Below, one piece after another: positions 28,655 to 39,109 of a stretch of 64,000 bases of DNA; positions within the stretch are counted from its first letter, which is position 1, and every line of letters begins with the position of its first letter. The stretch spans positions 1-64,000 of the forward strand of contig MPNW01000163.1 of assembly GCA_011800805.1 (NCBI GenBank). The letters run 5' to 3'. The DNA is from Hirudo medicinalis (taxonomy: Eukaryota; Annelida; Clitellata; Hirudinida; Hirudinidae). The notes under the pieces were generated by a model. It was not told the origin of the DNA and did no database searches. It was given only the letters and a program-made list of their open reading frames with translations. A program made the translations under genes and the position numbers.

Positions 28655-29510
28655 AGGCAGTAACAGCGCAAGCAGCTTATTGTACCCGGCTATGCCAGAA
28701 ATGAGTTCCTGGCATGACCGCTCACACTTACGCTGGCCTAACACCATCGGATGACACCTGATAATCAATTGACGCGCGGCTCTGTCATCATTGCGACCAA
28801 GATTATGGTGCTGCTGAGCTTTATCTCTGATGGCTTCAGAGCCGGAATGCCGCATACGCAGCCCCGACAAGTTTTTTGATTGTACGGCACTGGTCGCTCT
28901 TATGGTTTTTCAGGCATCCGCAGCAACATTGTTCGAACCGAGATTGCATCTGAAGTCGTTGAGTTACGAGCGTTAGCGCTTTGCCCTGACTCTGGATGTT
29001 TGCGACGAGGCGATTGCGTAATACAGCCCAGCTTCAATCGTCATAATCTACGCCGTGATCTGTAAGATGGTTTCCGCATCGTTGGCTATTCGGTCAACGG
29101 GACAGCGATTCACTGCTGAGTGCGCGTGAGACTAAGCGGCACGTCTCGCCAGCCAAGTACAGCAACGTCATCATTTCCTACTTAAAAACTAGGCCTACCC
29201 ACACGTCTGGCGACTGGCTGGTCAATGGCCTACTGACGTTGAAGGCCAATTGCTATGATTCCTCGCGACTGGATGATGTCGAGGACAACAGCACCGATAA
29301 TACGACTCACTTACGTTGTCGTATAAAGTCCTCTCGGGCGGCGGTGCAGAAGGTCTCGACCAATCACGGCATAGGCTTAGGCGAGCTTAGTTAATGAGCT
29401 TGCACTGCGATTAGCGACTCGACCTTAAGCTTGCCGTCGGTAATCGGCAGTAATTGCAAGCAGAAACTGCGCTACATGCTGTTGCCGATCGAGGCGGTGG
29501 TGACATGCTG
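28655..29510 (+). pseudogene. Unrecognised degraded gene downstream of ppdK
   Basis: Plus-strand frames around 29105-29330 read ETKRHVSPAKYSNVIISYLK followed by RPTHTSGDWLVNGLLTLKAN, and resemble the low-complexity middle part of secreted cell-wall hydrolases that follow ppdK in rhizobia. I could not find the catalytic SleB-type domain, so this remains a guess. Many stops and frame changes. The end near 29510 is arbitrary. Confidence 0.3.
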
Positions 29511-30340
29511 GTCTTAGCTATCTTCGTCGAGGAGCATCTTGAACATCAGGATGTCGCTGACGACTTCGAGTGCATCGTTGACCATGTGCCGCACTCGTAA
29601 TCGGAGACGCTGTTTGCTGTAATCGATGAAGCCGCAATTGTCGCTGTGTGTGAGATTGGAGCCTCGACTGTCGATAGCTCGGTCGTTAGCTCTTACAGAA
29701 TACAGTATGAGGACGCAGTTTCGACGCCCAACGCTATCTGAGACGATGGTTTCAGGTTCGCCTATAGGTGTGGTAGCTTTCACTGATACTGCTTCGGAAG
29801 CTTCGACGATTTCGAGCGTCCAAGATTTCGAGCGTTCAATCTCCCAACAGGTTATCGGTAAGAAGTTCGACTTCGGCTGCTGCTTCGGCGTCCGGTGCAG
29901 TCTCAACAAATGTATTGACAGCGTCGGATGATTAAATGACGCCGTCGTCTAACACAATCCAGACGATCTCACCGCCGGTCAATACGTCCTTGGTGGTGAT
30001 TTGTCCTGTTCGACGGTGGCTGCAGGAGCTTTGTCCAGCTGAGCCTCTCGCTTATGCAACAACGCTTCATGCTGTGACAGGCTTTAGTCCTCAGCGCGCG
30101 AATGCGTATCCACGACGATCCATCGCAATATTTAAACTATCCTACCAGCTGGTAACGAATGTTAACCTGGATCGTAGCCGCAATATGGCCGAGAGACTTG
30201 CAGGCTGCACCTGTCTTTCGTTGTATCAGACAAGCACAATATTGAAAATAAAGATGACACAAAATAGAAATGATCGAGAGACACGACATGCATCCTTCTG
30301 ATGCAGGAATGACTGCTTCTATACCAAAAGAACATTAATC
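29511..30340. other. No assignable gene; low-level coding trace
   Basis: Both strands hold frames of about 100-130 residues (minus 29514-29909, plus 29626-29931, plus 29936-30301) but they overlap each other. A minus-strand Glu/Ala-rich stretch (VNTFVETAPDAEAAAEVELL, near 29830-29900) looks like a disordered tail of a real protein. No family is recognised. Confidence 0.3.
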
Positions 30341-30344
30341 ATGT

Positions 30345-31985
30345 CGCAGGGTAGCATCCACATCGCGCAGTCGTCTTACGCTAGGTTGATAGATCTATCG
30401 TCCGCACCGCCATTACGAAATCAAGACAAGGTTGTTCAAGGTAGCTAAGCGTCTAAAACGCGATGGCTACAGACTTGTTAATCGTATCGCGAGGTTCGCC
30501 TGAAAGACAGCACACTACATAGAGACCTGATACGGCATAATCGCATAGGCAGCTATATCACATGCTCAACCAGCACCTGCTTCCCTGGCAGCTAGTCAGG
30601 ATCATAAGGCAGCCGAGCATCAAGCGTTGTTGATCGATCTAACCTTTATGTTACTTATCGAGAAGCATGCAACTTATCGATAAGATCGCTGCTCAGATCC
30701 CATCGCTGTGCCATATCATCATACTGACCGATGCCGCGTACCTGCCGTCGACGGCACTGCTCCCCAATATGGCGATCTGCTAGGAATGACTTGCTGAGGT
30801 CGATGACGACTTTAAATCTGGAGAGAACTCGACGAGTATGCCGCTGATCGCCAACATATGCTATATTTCGGGCACGACTGATGACCCTAATGGTGTCGTC
30901 TACAGCCATTACTTTAACTTACCGTACGCCATTCATTATCGTACCCGATGCCATGGGTAGTCCAATGTACGACGTGGTCATGTCCGTGTACCAATGTTCC
31001 GTACCAAACGCTTGGGGAACTAGTCCAAAGCAGTCCGATAATTGGTGCTAAGCTGGTCGTGCACGGTGGCAAGATAGACGAGTCGATCTTACAAGATGCT
31101 GGACAGCGAGCGTGTCGCCTGCACCGCCGCTATGCCGACCGTCTGACTGACGCTGCTGTAGTATCTAGAGGAGAGCAACAAGAAGCACCTTACTTCAACA
31201 AGGTAGTCATCGGCGGTTACACCTGTTCGCGCACCGTAAACGAAAAGTTTAATCGCAATTATAGCGTCGGGGGGGTCATCCGTGCTGGGGGGGGTGATGG
31301 AGATGTCGCGGCTCGGCACGCTTAATGCACCATCAAGTCTGAGTATCATAACCTGCAAGGAAACACACTCCTGAACCTGCAAGGAAACACACTCCTGACT
31401 ATCCAGCGTAAACATGGCTACGCGTCCTTAAAGCGTCAAAATGAAGGTCACTAAAGACGACAATTAGCAGCTCTAGACGACCAGACCTTCTGACACCTGA
31501 AGGTGAGCGGACCTACGATGTCCGCATCCTATTGCGGTGAGGCAAGTGTCGATCAGTTCGACAATAATGGATTGGTTCACGCCGACGACGTCACCAATAT
31601 CGAAGAACACAGCTACATGCCGATCACCGATCTTCCCAAGGACGTCATCAAGTCCGACAGCGAGTGGATTTCGTCCATCACACCGAAGAACAAGCGGTCG
31701 GCCACTAAGACGTGCATAAAGCGGCCGCCATCAGCGTCAGATACTTGTACTGAGACGAAGACGCTACTGGTGACCTTGCCACAAGCATGGCAAGTAACCC
31801 GTGAAAACCGAAATTCTGGCGTCTCTCAACGGCAAGGTCGCGAAATGGTGGATGCCGAAGACGACAACGAAATTCTACATACAGCAACCGGCAAAATCCA
31901 GAAGATGGAGCTACGCGAGCGTTTACTTACAAGGACTATCGCCTGCCCATCGACAGTAGCGCCTGACGACTCTTCATGTATAGAA
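30345..31985 (+). pseudogene. Acyl-CoA synthetase (AMP-binding, FadD/AlkK type), decayed
   Basis: Activates fatty acids as acyl-CoA. Early parts are faint (GSIHIAQSSYARLIDLSSAP at 30343). From 30905 the family order is visible: a core segment ending DAMGSPMYDVVMSVYQCSVP, NAWGTS (from HANSWG), LNKVVIGGYTCSRTVNEKFN at about 31195, and a second half with [29 protein letters not shown] at 31590-31680. The C-terminal lysine motif reads HTATGKIQKMELRER at 31880. Lesions include G7 and G8 runs (31269-31275, 31287-31294) and a 24-bp perfect tandem duplication. Confidence 0.9.
31351..31398. repeat. 24-bp perfect tandem duplication in dead acyl-CoA synthetase
   Basis: ACCTGCAAGGAAACACACTC plus CTGA is present twice without any difference (31351-31374, 31375-31398). 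In frame length; the unit carries its own TGA. Confidence 0.93.
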
Positions 31986-32089
31986 AGACACAATCGAACC
32001 TTTCTGCTTCAACCACGGACGGCATCCCCTTAGCTTGAGGCTCAGTGTCTTGTCGTTGGAGCGGGCGGCAGATGGCGACTGTCGGATTA

Positions 32090-32941
32090 GCTACGGTTTA
32101 GGCTGAGTATCAGTCGAGATATTTTGAGTTGCGCATCACCCGCGCGTTCAGCCTCTTTAGAAACTTTGTGTCGTTTTCTGTGATCCTGTTGATCGCGGTC
32201 GTTCTCGGCCACTATCGAGGCCCAATCAATACCATCGCTTGTTTTGGGTTCTGGGTATAGTCAATCTCCTAGCCGCATTTGCCTTGCAGCTGTCGGACTT
32301 TAACTGTTTCGCGTCTTTTACTTTGCGCGTCTGTTGAAGTTTGGCGACCATGGCTGGCACGATTTGACTATAGGCACGATGTTAGCTCTCGCACCTTTCG
32401 TCTTCACCGGCTACCCTATAGCCTCATATCCGATGCTGCTGGACCTCTTAACCGATACAAATAATGTGCTGGCGCTGAAGATGGCAAACAACCTTACACA
32501 CTTCACAAATGAACAATATCGAGTCGATGGCGCTAGGCGAGCAAATGTTGCAGACGCATACTTATCCGCTTGCTGCCAGCCGTCATTACGACCTATCGCT
32601 TGACTGCGTACGCGACAGCCTGGTGACGGTGATAAACCAGCAGAGCTGGGAAATCGTCGTGCTGTCTCCGCCGTCCAAGCAGGCTAAAATCGAAGTCTAC
32701 ATCAAGGCTTTGGCGCGCAGTTTAATTCTGACGCTGCTATCTAATGTTTCTACTCAGTATGTTGACGACTATTCCGCTTGTTGTCGACATGCGATCGGCC
32801 TCGCGTTATGACCGTCACGATCTCAGCGACAATGCCCAACGTATTATCGATTTTCTCACCCAGCTTGACCAGAAAATCGCCACCCTGGACGGTATCGTTA
32901 CCGCTGCGCTGTCTGAGTATAGGCTGTCTAGCCGGCAATAA
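32090..32941 (+). pseudogene. DUF1499 membrane protein, decayed
   Basis: A rhizobial-type DUF1499 protein with N-terminal membrane segments (FSLFRNFVSFSVILLIAVVL at 32150; LTIGTMLALAPFVFTGYPIA at 32365) followed by the DUF1499 domain: YPLAASRHYDLSLDCVRDSL at 32560, WEIVV, then MRSASRYDRHDLSDNAQRII and DFLTQLDQKIATL at 32790-32890, the most conserved block. Function unknown. It has a few stops and at least three frame changes but is among the less eroded remnants. Confidence 0.75.
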
Positions 32942-33398
32942 ATGCCGTCGAGCGTATGATCGCCGTCGGTGGTCGCCTTGCCGCTGCCGATCAGGTTCTC
33001 AAGGTAGGCTAATGCCGATAGACTGGTCGCGTCGTAGAACTGCAGATCCGTGTTACTGTAGATCGTCTTGACGATGTCAGGAATGGTATGGTGCTGGCAT
33101 CCGGTTGATTGAGGATAGCGTCGCTAGCGCATCTTACGATGGATATTGAGGCCATGCACGAACTTTTTCGGTGTTGTCACTTAGTTACATAGGCTAGCAA
33201 TCAGATACGGTCGTCGCGTATCGAAAGATACTGTACTTTCCAACGCGAAGGCTGTGTGATCCGCCGCATGACTGGAGGCTAGCACGGTGACGAGGTGACA
33301 GCCATCGCCTCGATTATCTGTCCGTCGTCGACGACAATATCAGACGTGAAGTAGGTGTCACTCAAGAGAGTCATTACAGACATTTCGTCGGGATGAAT

Positions 33399-33408
33399 GG
33401 GGGGGGGG
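33399..33408. repeat. G10 homopolymer
   Basis: Ten consecutive G in the unrecognised minus-strand remnant, adding or removing codons between coherent stretches. Confidence 0.92.
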
Positions 33409-33559
33409 TGACGGTATTGATCTTCGGCGACTGTCAGGATGCCGATCAGCACATCGATTCGAACAGCGAGTAGCGAATGATCGAGATGCTTATGGCTGAC
33501 GAAAATATGGCTGATAGGAAGACCAACAATAGTACGGATCAGAGTATCGAGATGAACGT

Positions 33560-33595
33560 CTTCGTCGAGACCATGCTCTTCGTCGAGACCGTGCT
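33560..33595. repeat. 18-bp tandem duplication
   Basis: Units 33560-33577 and 33578-33595 differ by one base. In frame length on the minus-strand remnant. Confidence 0.9.
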
Positions 33596-33733
33596 CTAAG
33601 ACAGCGAACGTAGCGACGCCCAGAGCGTAGTTGTTGCTGTCATGGAGAATGAACTGATTCAGATCCTTGGCGATGAGCCAGCATCACACTATTACCTATA
33701 GCTTCTACTTCGCCATAGATTAGGACCTAATCA

Positions 33734-33743
33734 GGGGGGGGGG
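33734..33743. repeat. G10 homopolymer, intergenic
   Basis: Second run of exactly ten G, about 330 bp from the first, between the minus-strand remnant and bioY. Confidence 0.92.
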
Positions 33744-33849
33744 TCGTGGGACATAGCCTACCCATATCTGTGTGTTGCTGTGCTAGACTGCAAATTAATT
33801 TACCGCTTAGCACCGAAGATAATATAATTGAAAACTGCGTCGGGTCTGC

Positions 33850-34372
33850 CTATCGGCATAAGCACGAATGGATCATTATGACTGTCGTAATTCAGCAATT
33901 ACACCGTACTGATCTCTGTTTCGCTGTCCAACAAGGCTGTAACACGCCTGGCGACCTAATTTCTGCTCACTGTTCTTGTCATCGGCATCGCCTTCAGCAT
34001 GTGTCTAGGCATCGACATTCTGTTACTCTAACATGATGCATAGCGCTATGATTTACCAGGTACTCCAGAGCGCATCGGAGAAGGGCATCGGCATCGTTTA
34101 TGTGCTCTACTCCACTGGCGACTATCTCGCTGGCTTCGTCGCCGTAGTCGCAATTGTCGTCTTGTCCGTCGATCATGGCTATGGTCGCGGCTTGGTCAAG
34201 ATACTCGGCTCCGTGCTGGCAGTCGAAGTCGTCATGATGACGATGGCTTCTCCTGGCTTCCGCTGCTGATGGGTATCGAAAAGTCATGGCAGTTCAGCGT
34301 TATGCTGTTTCATCGTGCTGGATCTGATGAAGGTCACGCTTGCTGCTGTCGTCGTGCTAGCAATCTGAGCAC
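33850..34372 (+). pseudogene. bioY: bioY biotin transporter, decayed
   Basis: BioY is the membrane substrate-binding subunit of ECF-type biotin uptake. The remnant carries the conserved C-terminal half nearly in one frame: STGDYLAGFVAVVAIVVLSV, HGYGRGLVKILGSVLAVEVV and MMTMASPGF (34107-34260), then LMGIEKSWQFSVMLF in a second frame. The N-terminal half (33850-34030) is recognisable only by hydrophobic pattern (VGIAFSMCLGID). Gene length of about 190 codons is right for the family. If biotin is not made elsewhere in the genome, the host must supply it in another way. Confidence 0.75.
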
Positions 34373-34473
34373 TGATACCCACAAATGACCGATCACCTCA
34401 ATAGAGCAATGGTTTTGCAGACGTAACGGCCTGAGTTAAACTAGGACATTTTACATTTGAAGAACATGATTTC

Positions 34474-35010
34474 ATGAGCATTCTCGTTATCGACACGGCT
34501 GGCTTCATCGGCTTCCAAATCGCCAATATCCTACCAGCAGAATACTATGAGATCTTCGGCTTCGATAGCGTGACCGAGAATACTACGACACTTCGCTGAA
34601 ATAGACTTATATGGAACAGCTAGCAGCTCACAGCGACTATCTGTTTCAGTGAGTCCTAGCCTTGCAGGTGCAACAACCGTGCGCCTGGATTTTGACTACA
34701 ATCCGTAGTTAGTTGTCTATCTCGCAGCACCGGATGGCGTGTGTTACTAGCTTGAGAAGCCACAGACCTGTATCTACATCCAAGTCGCCTGATTCTAAAT
34801 ATCCTCAAGAACTGCCAGTCTGCACGCCAACGTATCTGCTCTACGCATCGTCTAGATAAATCTATCGCGGCAACAAGAATCAGCCCTATTCGCCGCGCGA
34901 TAGCGTTGACAATCCGATCAGCCTCTATGCAGTGTACAAGAAGGCCAACGAACTGATGGTCAACGTGTAGCCCTCTGTACTTATGAAGTCGCCACTGCAC
35001 ACCTGCAGTA
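34474..35010 (+). pseudogene. NAD-dependent nucleotide-sugar epimerase (UDP-glucuronate 4-epimerase type), 5' part, decayed
   Basis: From ATG 34474 the frame reads MSILVIDTAGFIGFQIANIL, where the nucleotide-binding motif is GTAGFIGFH in the family; the first glycine is aspartate here. GFDSVT follows. After stops and frame changes appear FLNILKNCQSAR, then YGGNKNQPYSPRDSVDNPIS and LYAVYKKANELMV at 34860-34965, the region just after the catalytic Tyr/Lys pair. Beyond about 35010 no epimerase similarity is seen, so roughly the C-terminal 40% is missing. In rhizobia such enzymes (LpsL-like) supply galacturonate for LPS. Confidence 0.8.
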
Positions 35011-36560
35011 TCGGGGTTGCTGCACCTGTGATAGTCATAGTTGACAATGACCTCTGCCTAACCGTTGTCTGATAGATAAGTGACCACGTGCGCAGGCGTC
35101 GAACGCAGGTTCTAGAATTGCAGCACCATGCCATCGATATTGAGGCCAAAGCTACTGGTCGCTGTGCGCAGTCCAAGATCCTTGATTGGTGTGCTGATGT
35201 CTACCAGAGTGGTGACGGTGTTAGCCGAAGTCAATGAGATCGATACAATTGGCAGGTGTGCCTCCGTTGCCAGACGATGACGAGGTTCATGGCAGTTGAC
35301 TGACCAGTCATGATGGGAATAGTAACGATGTCGACAACATACGTGCCGTCGGAGGCTGGATCGTCATGGTGAAGCCGAGCAAGGTCGATGCTTGTAACCT
35401 CACGTTCAATGCTTGTCAGACAGTCAATAAGACACTACCGTCTGGTGTTAGCGAGGCCGTTGTTCGTGTAGAAATTATCGGTGCACACATAGTAGGTCCT
35501 GGCAACGTTCAGTAATACGCGCGCGTCGCTGCGTAACCACCTGGTTATCGTTGATCGGCGCAACAGCTACGGGCAGCAGGATGCGGCCGTCGATCCGATT
35601 GAATTTCAGCGCCTATGTTCAGGTGCGGCAGTCGAGCTAAGCCTTGACATGCCAGCCTTCGTCGCTGGTCCGATCGAACTCCACCAGGCTAGAATAGTCG
35701 ATATGAAGCAGCATGGAGATATTATCATCCGGCGCAGCATTGTTGATTTTTCACCTGCTGGCCTCTTTCATAGTTATCGAACAGTATGGCCGAGATCTTC
35801 ACCGACCACTAGTTTGTAGAGTCTACATTTGTGTTGATGTCAATCATGGCGACGGATTGATGTCGAGTTCGATAGCATCTACTCAGCTTGTACCGTCATG
35901 GGCGAGATGAGTTGTTCGTCGACCACTAAGGCAGCCAGCCGTAGATCGGAACATGGAATCCTAGGCACCGTCCTGCGTCAGGTTGCTACTGTCTCCTGTC
36001 TTGCTAACCAGACGGCAGTCGTGGCCACGGCTACGATGTATAGCAGTCGCCTTCGACGGACGCCGTCGGCTGTGTCGCGAGGTGACGGTCGAGTACCAAG
36101 GGGGGGGGCTGTGCCTATCCCGTCGAGTAGCCAACAGCGTCTCGTTGTGGTGGCATGCTTCAGCGCCTGCGAAGGCATGATAAAGGCATTTCAAGATTAA
36201 CTGTTTGTTCCAAGACAGTCTTCTTCGATTGGCTGTTGGCCAATGATACAGCCGCTTGAAGAAGCATGAACAAACGCGCGAATCTATTACTGCTTGCCAA
36301 GCGAAACCTACACCGCGTTGCAGTTGCGGAGATGGTGCACCATAGCAGCGTTTTGATTGTCCGACTGAATATTTGGCCGAACTGGGAAATGCATTCTCGC
36401 TGAAGGCAAGATAAATGTATAATCGACTTGCTAAGCCGTCAGTTTTTGATTGTCTCGCCTTGAGACGCAGGGGGGGCATTGTGGGAGACTGTGTGCTAGT
36501 GGACATGCGGTGCGGGCGAAATGACCTTGCAAAACAGACTTCTTTCAAAGAATCTGTTAT
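35011..36560 (-). other. Unassigned region with minus-strand coding traces
   Basis: On the minus strand, starting near 36180, RRLLYIVAVATTAVWLA looks like a membrane anchor, followed by CLGFHVPIYGW, DAIELDINPSPW, a stretch with SSLVEFDRTSDEGWHVKA near 35650 and VDISTPIKDLGLRTATSSFG around 35180. This could be one secreted protein of about 350 residues, perhaps of the DUF2125 type that starts with a similar anchor in rhizobia, but the evidence is thin. G9 (36100-36108) and G7 (36470-36476) runs lie in it. The 195-codon minus frame at 35961-36548 is unlike any protein I know and is probably chance. Confidence 0.3.
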
Positions 36561-36574
36561 ACTTGCCAGACTGA

Positions 36575-37310
36575 TGTACTGCGATCACCTCTAAGCCAAG
36601 ACGATCCACATTTTCTGTGAGATCACGATCACTTTTCCAAGCCGGTGATGCTCTATTCCGTTGCAAGGATTCACCGGATGCCGTTGCATCCGGCGATGAA
36701 GGCTGTTTATCCGACTAAGTCGCTATTCTCATTCCTTTAGTCGACACGACCTAGAAGTTCCGGTAGATAACAGAATTTCGTGATGAGATGGTGCGTGAGC
36801 TTGGCTTCGATTTTCTTGTCACAATAAATCCCAATAGCGTGCGCGACAACATCAACCAATTTAACCACGGCTCGAACACCAACATAGCATGTGATACAGA
36901 CCGTAGGCCTGCACTAGGCGCTCGACAAGTACCTATGAGACGCGGCCTTTGGTGGCATGTGCCACGACGAGGAGCTGTCGTTTGCCAAAAGCCGCGCATC
37001 TTCTCCTTCCGCAATGCCTAATATGCCTTGGGTCAGAAGAGCCAACGCTAGAAAATGTGTCATATCCACTAAACTCGCAGTCCCAGGATAAATAGATCCT
37101 GATCTTCTTGCTCTCAAATTGAACATAGCTGTATATCTGGTAGTACCTGCTACAGAAAAACATATCGATTGCGCTGCTCTATTTCGCCAAGCAGAGTTCG
37201 TTGGTCGAGCGTGACGACATACTGATCATGCACGATAACGACCGCATGAAGCTGAATCCCGACGAAGTAGTAGAGAGCAGACTCGTGCGCTTTCGCACGT
37301 TCATCCGCTA
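36575..37310 (+). pseudogene. cysD: cysD sulfate adenylyltransferase subunit 2, decayed
   Basis: CysD with CysN makes adenosine 5'-phosphosulfate. The start region (36575-36780) reads AKTIHIFCEITITFP, then KAVYPTKS and the remains of LHVDTTWKFR. Next is MVRELGFDFLVTINPNSVRD followed by NINQF (36788-36860). KPRIFSFRNA at 36985 comes from the KERIFSFRDA motif. The C-terminal part at 37201 is open: LVERDDILIMHDNDRMKLNP, then EVVESRLVRFRT. At this point CysD sequence changes into CysN sequence within an open frame, about 60 codons before the normal CysD end. Confidence 0.88.
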
Positions 37311-38535
37311 CACTCTAATCGGCCACCTGCTATCCGACACCAATCAGATTCTCGAGGGTCAGCTTACAACACTAGAGTGTTACGCGCACAAGCATGACAA
37401 CGGGCAACGGTGTTGATTTTGTGCTTCTGGTCGATGGCCTTGGAGGCTGAGCGCGAGCATGGCATAATCACCGACATTTCCTACTGCTTCGTCACTGCGC
37501 TTCGTCGCCATACCGAAGCGCAAGTTCATTGTCGCCGATAAGCTACGGCTACAAGCAGTGCACGCGCAATATGTCGATCGTCGCTTCGACCGCCAACCTC
37601 GCTTTCGTGTTTGTGAAGCCCGATGCCCGCTAGCATATCGCTTAACAGTTCGCTGCTAATGTCGTTTGGTTCGACGAGGCAGTCCTGTTGCCGGGCCGCT
37701 CCTATATCCTGAGCACCGAGACCGAGATCATACTGGCATTACCATCACCGTTCTGCAGTATCGAGTCAACGTGAACGACTTCGCCTATGAGGCAGCCAAA
37801 TTGCTGGAGATAAACAGGTCGGCGTCTACAACATCTCGATCCAGTCGTCTATTACCTTCGACAATTTGGCCGAAGATCGAACGACAGGCGCCTTCATCCT
37901 GATCGACTGTATCAGTAATGAAATTATCGGCTCAGATATGATCATCAATCCTCTGCGTTGGGCCGAAACATCCACTGATAGTCGTTCAATGTGATCCGCA
38001 AGTTGCGCGTCGACCTTAAAAATAAGCGTCCTTCGGTGCTGTGGTTTCACCGGCCTATTCGGCTTTAGCAAGTCGACGGTCGCTAACCTGCTCGCAAATA
38101 AGCCGCACGTTGCAAGCAAGCACAATACATCGTTCGATATTGACTATGTCCGACATGGACTGAACCGTACCGTGATCTCACCTAAGAGGACTGCGTCGAG
38201 AATATAAAGCACGTCGTGAATGTAGTCAGGTTGATGGCCGATGCCGACTTGATGGTGACCGTTTCCGTTCATCTCGCCTCTTCGAGGCACAGTGAAGCAT
38301 GGCGTATGAGCTAATTGGACAGGGTGAGTTCGTCGAGGTGTTCGTCGACATACCATTCGATGAGTACGCCAAACGCGATCCAAAGGGGCTCTATGCTAGA
38401 TACTATCGAGCACGATCAAGCACTTAATCTGCGTCGATTCACCCTATGAATCGTCGAATAGTTCTAAGATTCATCTACAAACTCTCGACAAGGCGCCCGA
38501 CCGAAGAGATAGTCGAAATTATCGAAAACTGACTG
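37311..38535 (+). pseudogene. cysN: cysNC (CysN GTPase fused to CysC APS kinase), decayed, with deletions
   Basis: A bifunctional NodQ-like enzyme. CysN begins abruptly with TLIGHLLSDTNQILEGQLTT after the CysD segment, lacking the P-loop GSVDDGKS. DGLEAEREHGI at 37425 is the switch region (second frame). Near 37620 the sequence jumps from the GTPase domain (STANLAFVFVKPDAR) to the late barrel domain (NVVWFDEAVLLPGRSYILST), so roughly 200 codons are missing. VGVYNISIQSSITFDNLAED and TGAFILID follow at 37825. CysC is recognisable from 38020: GFTGLFGFSKSTVANLLANK (Walker A with two Gly/Ser to Phe changes) and DYVRHGLNRTVIS. It ends with KIHLQTLDKAPD at 38470. Confidence 0.88.
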
Positions 38536-38536
38536 A

Positions 38537-39090
38537 ATGAGCGCGACTTCGCAGAGCACTAATAAGACGATGGCGGTAGCTTCTGACGAAGCTATCTTGG
38601 AACTGTTCTGGTGCCTGGTAATCGATGCCAGGCGTACGATCGCTGCAATTTACAATGCCGACATCGAGGTGATCGAGCAATCAGACGTCCCGCTGGTCAC
38701 CCAAGCCAACAAGGTAAGTCAAAATGTAATCATTGCGAGTGTCTGCGCACGGTACTTCATGATGTCTCCTGTGTATCGGAAGAATAGATCTCGAAAGACA
38801 TCGTGCCAACTGATTTCGGGTAGTCTGTTCGTGCTCATCGAGCCGCTCGACGGTATCAATGGATTCGCCAAACGCCGGACTGACTTAATCATCAATATCG
38901 TACTCATCCAAGACGACGTGCCTGTCATCGGCATAGTCTACGCACCCGTGCGGCGATCGCTTTTAGTTGATCGTCAGGGGGGGCATTCGAGGTAGTCGAT
39001 GGCGTGATCATCAGTCCTGATTTGAAGATATGCATCGATCAGAATATCGCAATCGCTTTTCAAGCCTACATATGTTCAGAAGTCTGGAGC
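38537..39090 (+). pseudogene. cysQ: cysQ 3'(2'),5'-bisphosphate nucleotidase, decayed and truncated
   Basis: CysQ recycles PAP, the by-product of sulfate assimilation. A 152-codon frame from 38537 carries LELFWCLVIDARRTIAAIYN, PLVTQANKVSQNVIIA, then after a disturbed stretch FVLIEPLDGINGFAKRRTDL (from FxLVDPLDGTKEF, the metal site; Asp is Glu here) and VPVIGIVYAPV. A G7 run (38977-38983), where the family needs Gly-Gly-Gly-Ala-Phe, closes the frame; AFEVVDGV continues in the next frame. The last third of the enzyme is missing before the converging DegT-family gene. Confidence 0.88.
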
Positions 39091-39109
39091 ATCCTGTAGC
39101 GCCATGCAC

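Larger units (their letters stand above)
32945..33730 (-). pseudogene. Unrecognised degraded gene, minus strand
   Basis: Minus-strand reading gives unusually long coherent stretches: KDLNQFILHDSNNYALGVAT at 33670-33610, then FAVLEHGLDE (with an 18-bp tandem duplication that doubles EEHGLDE), DVHLDTLIRTIVG at 33560-33525, LLSDTYFTSDIVVDDGQIIE at 33375-33315, TDLQFYDATSLSALAYLENL at 33050-32990. A G10 run (33399-33408) and stops break it. I do not recognise the family. It converges with the DUF1499 remnant. Confidence 0.45.

Noticed and set aside
35961..36548. 195-codon open frame on the minus strand
   Set aside because: Composition is rich in Arg, Ser and His with no recognisable motif, and it crosses a G9 run; a membrane-anchor reading in another frame fits better. 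Probably chance openness.
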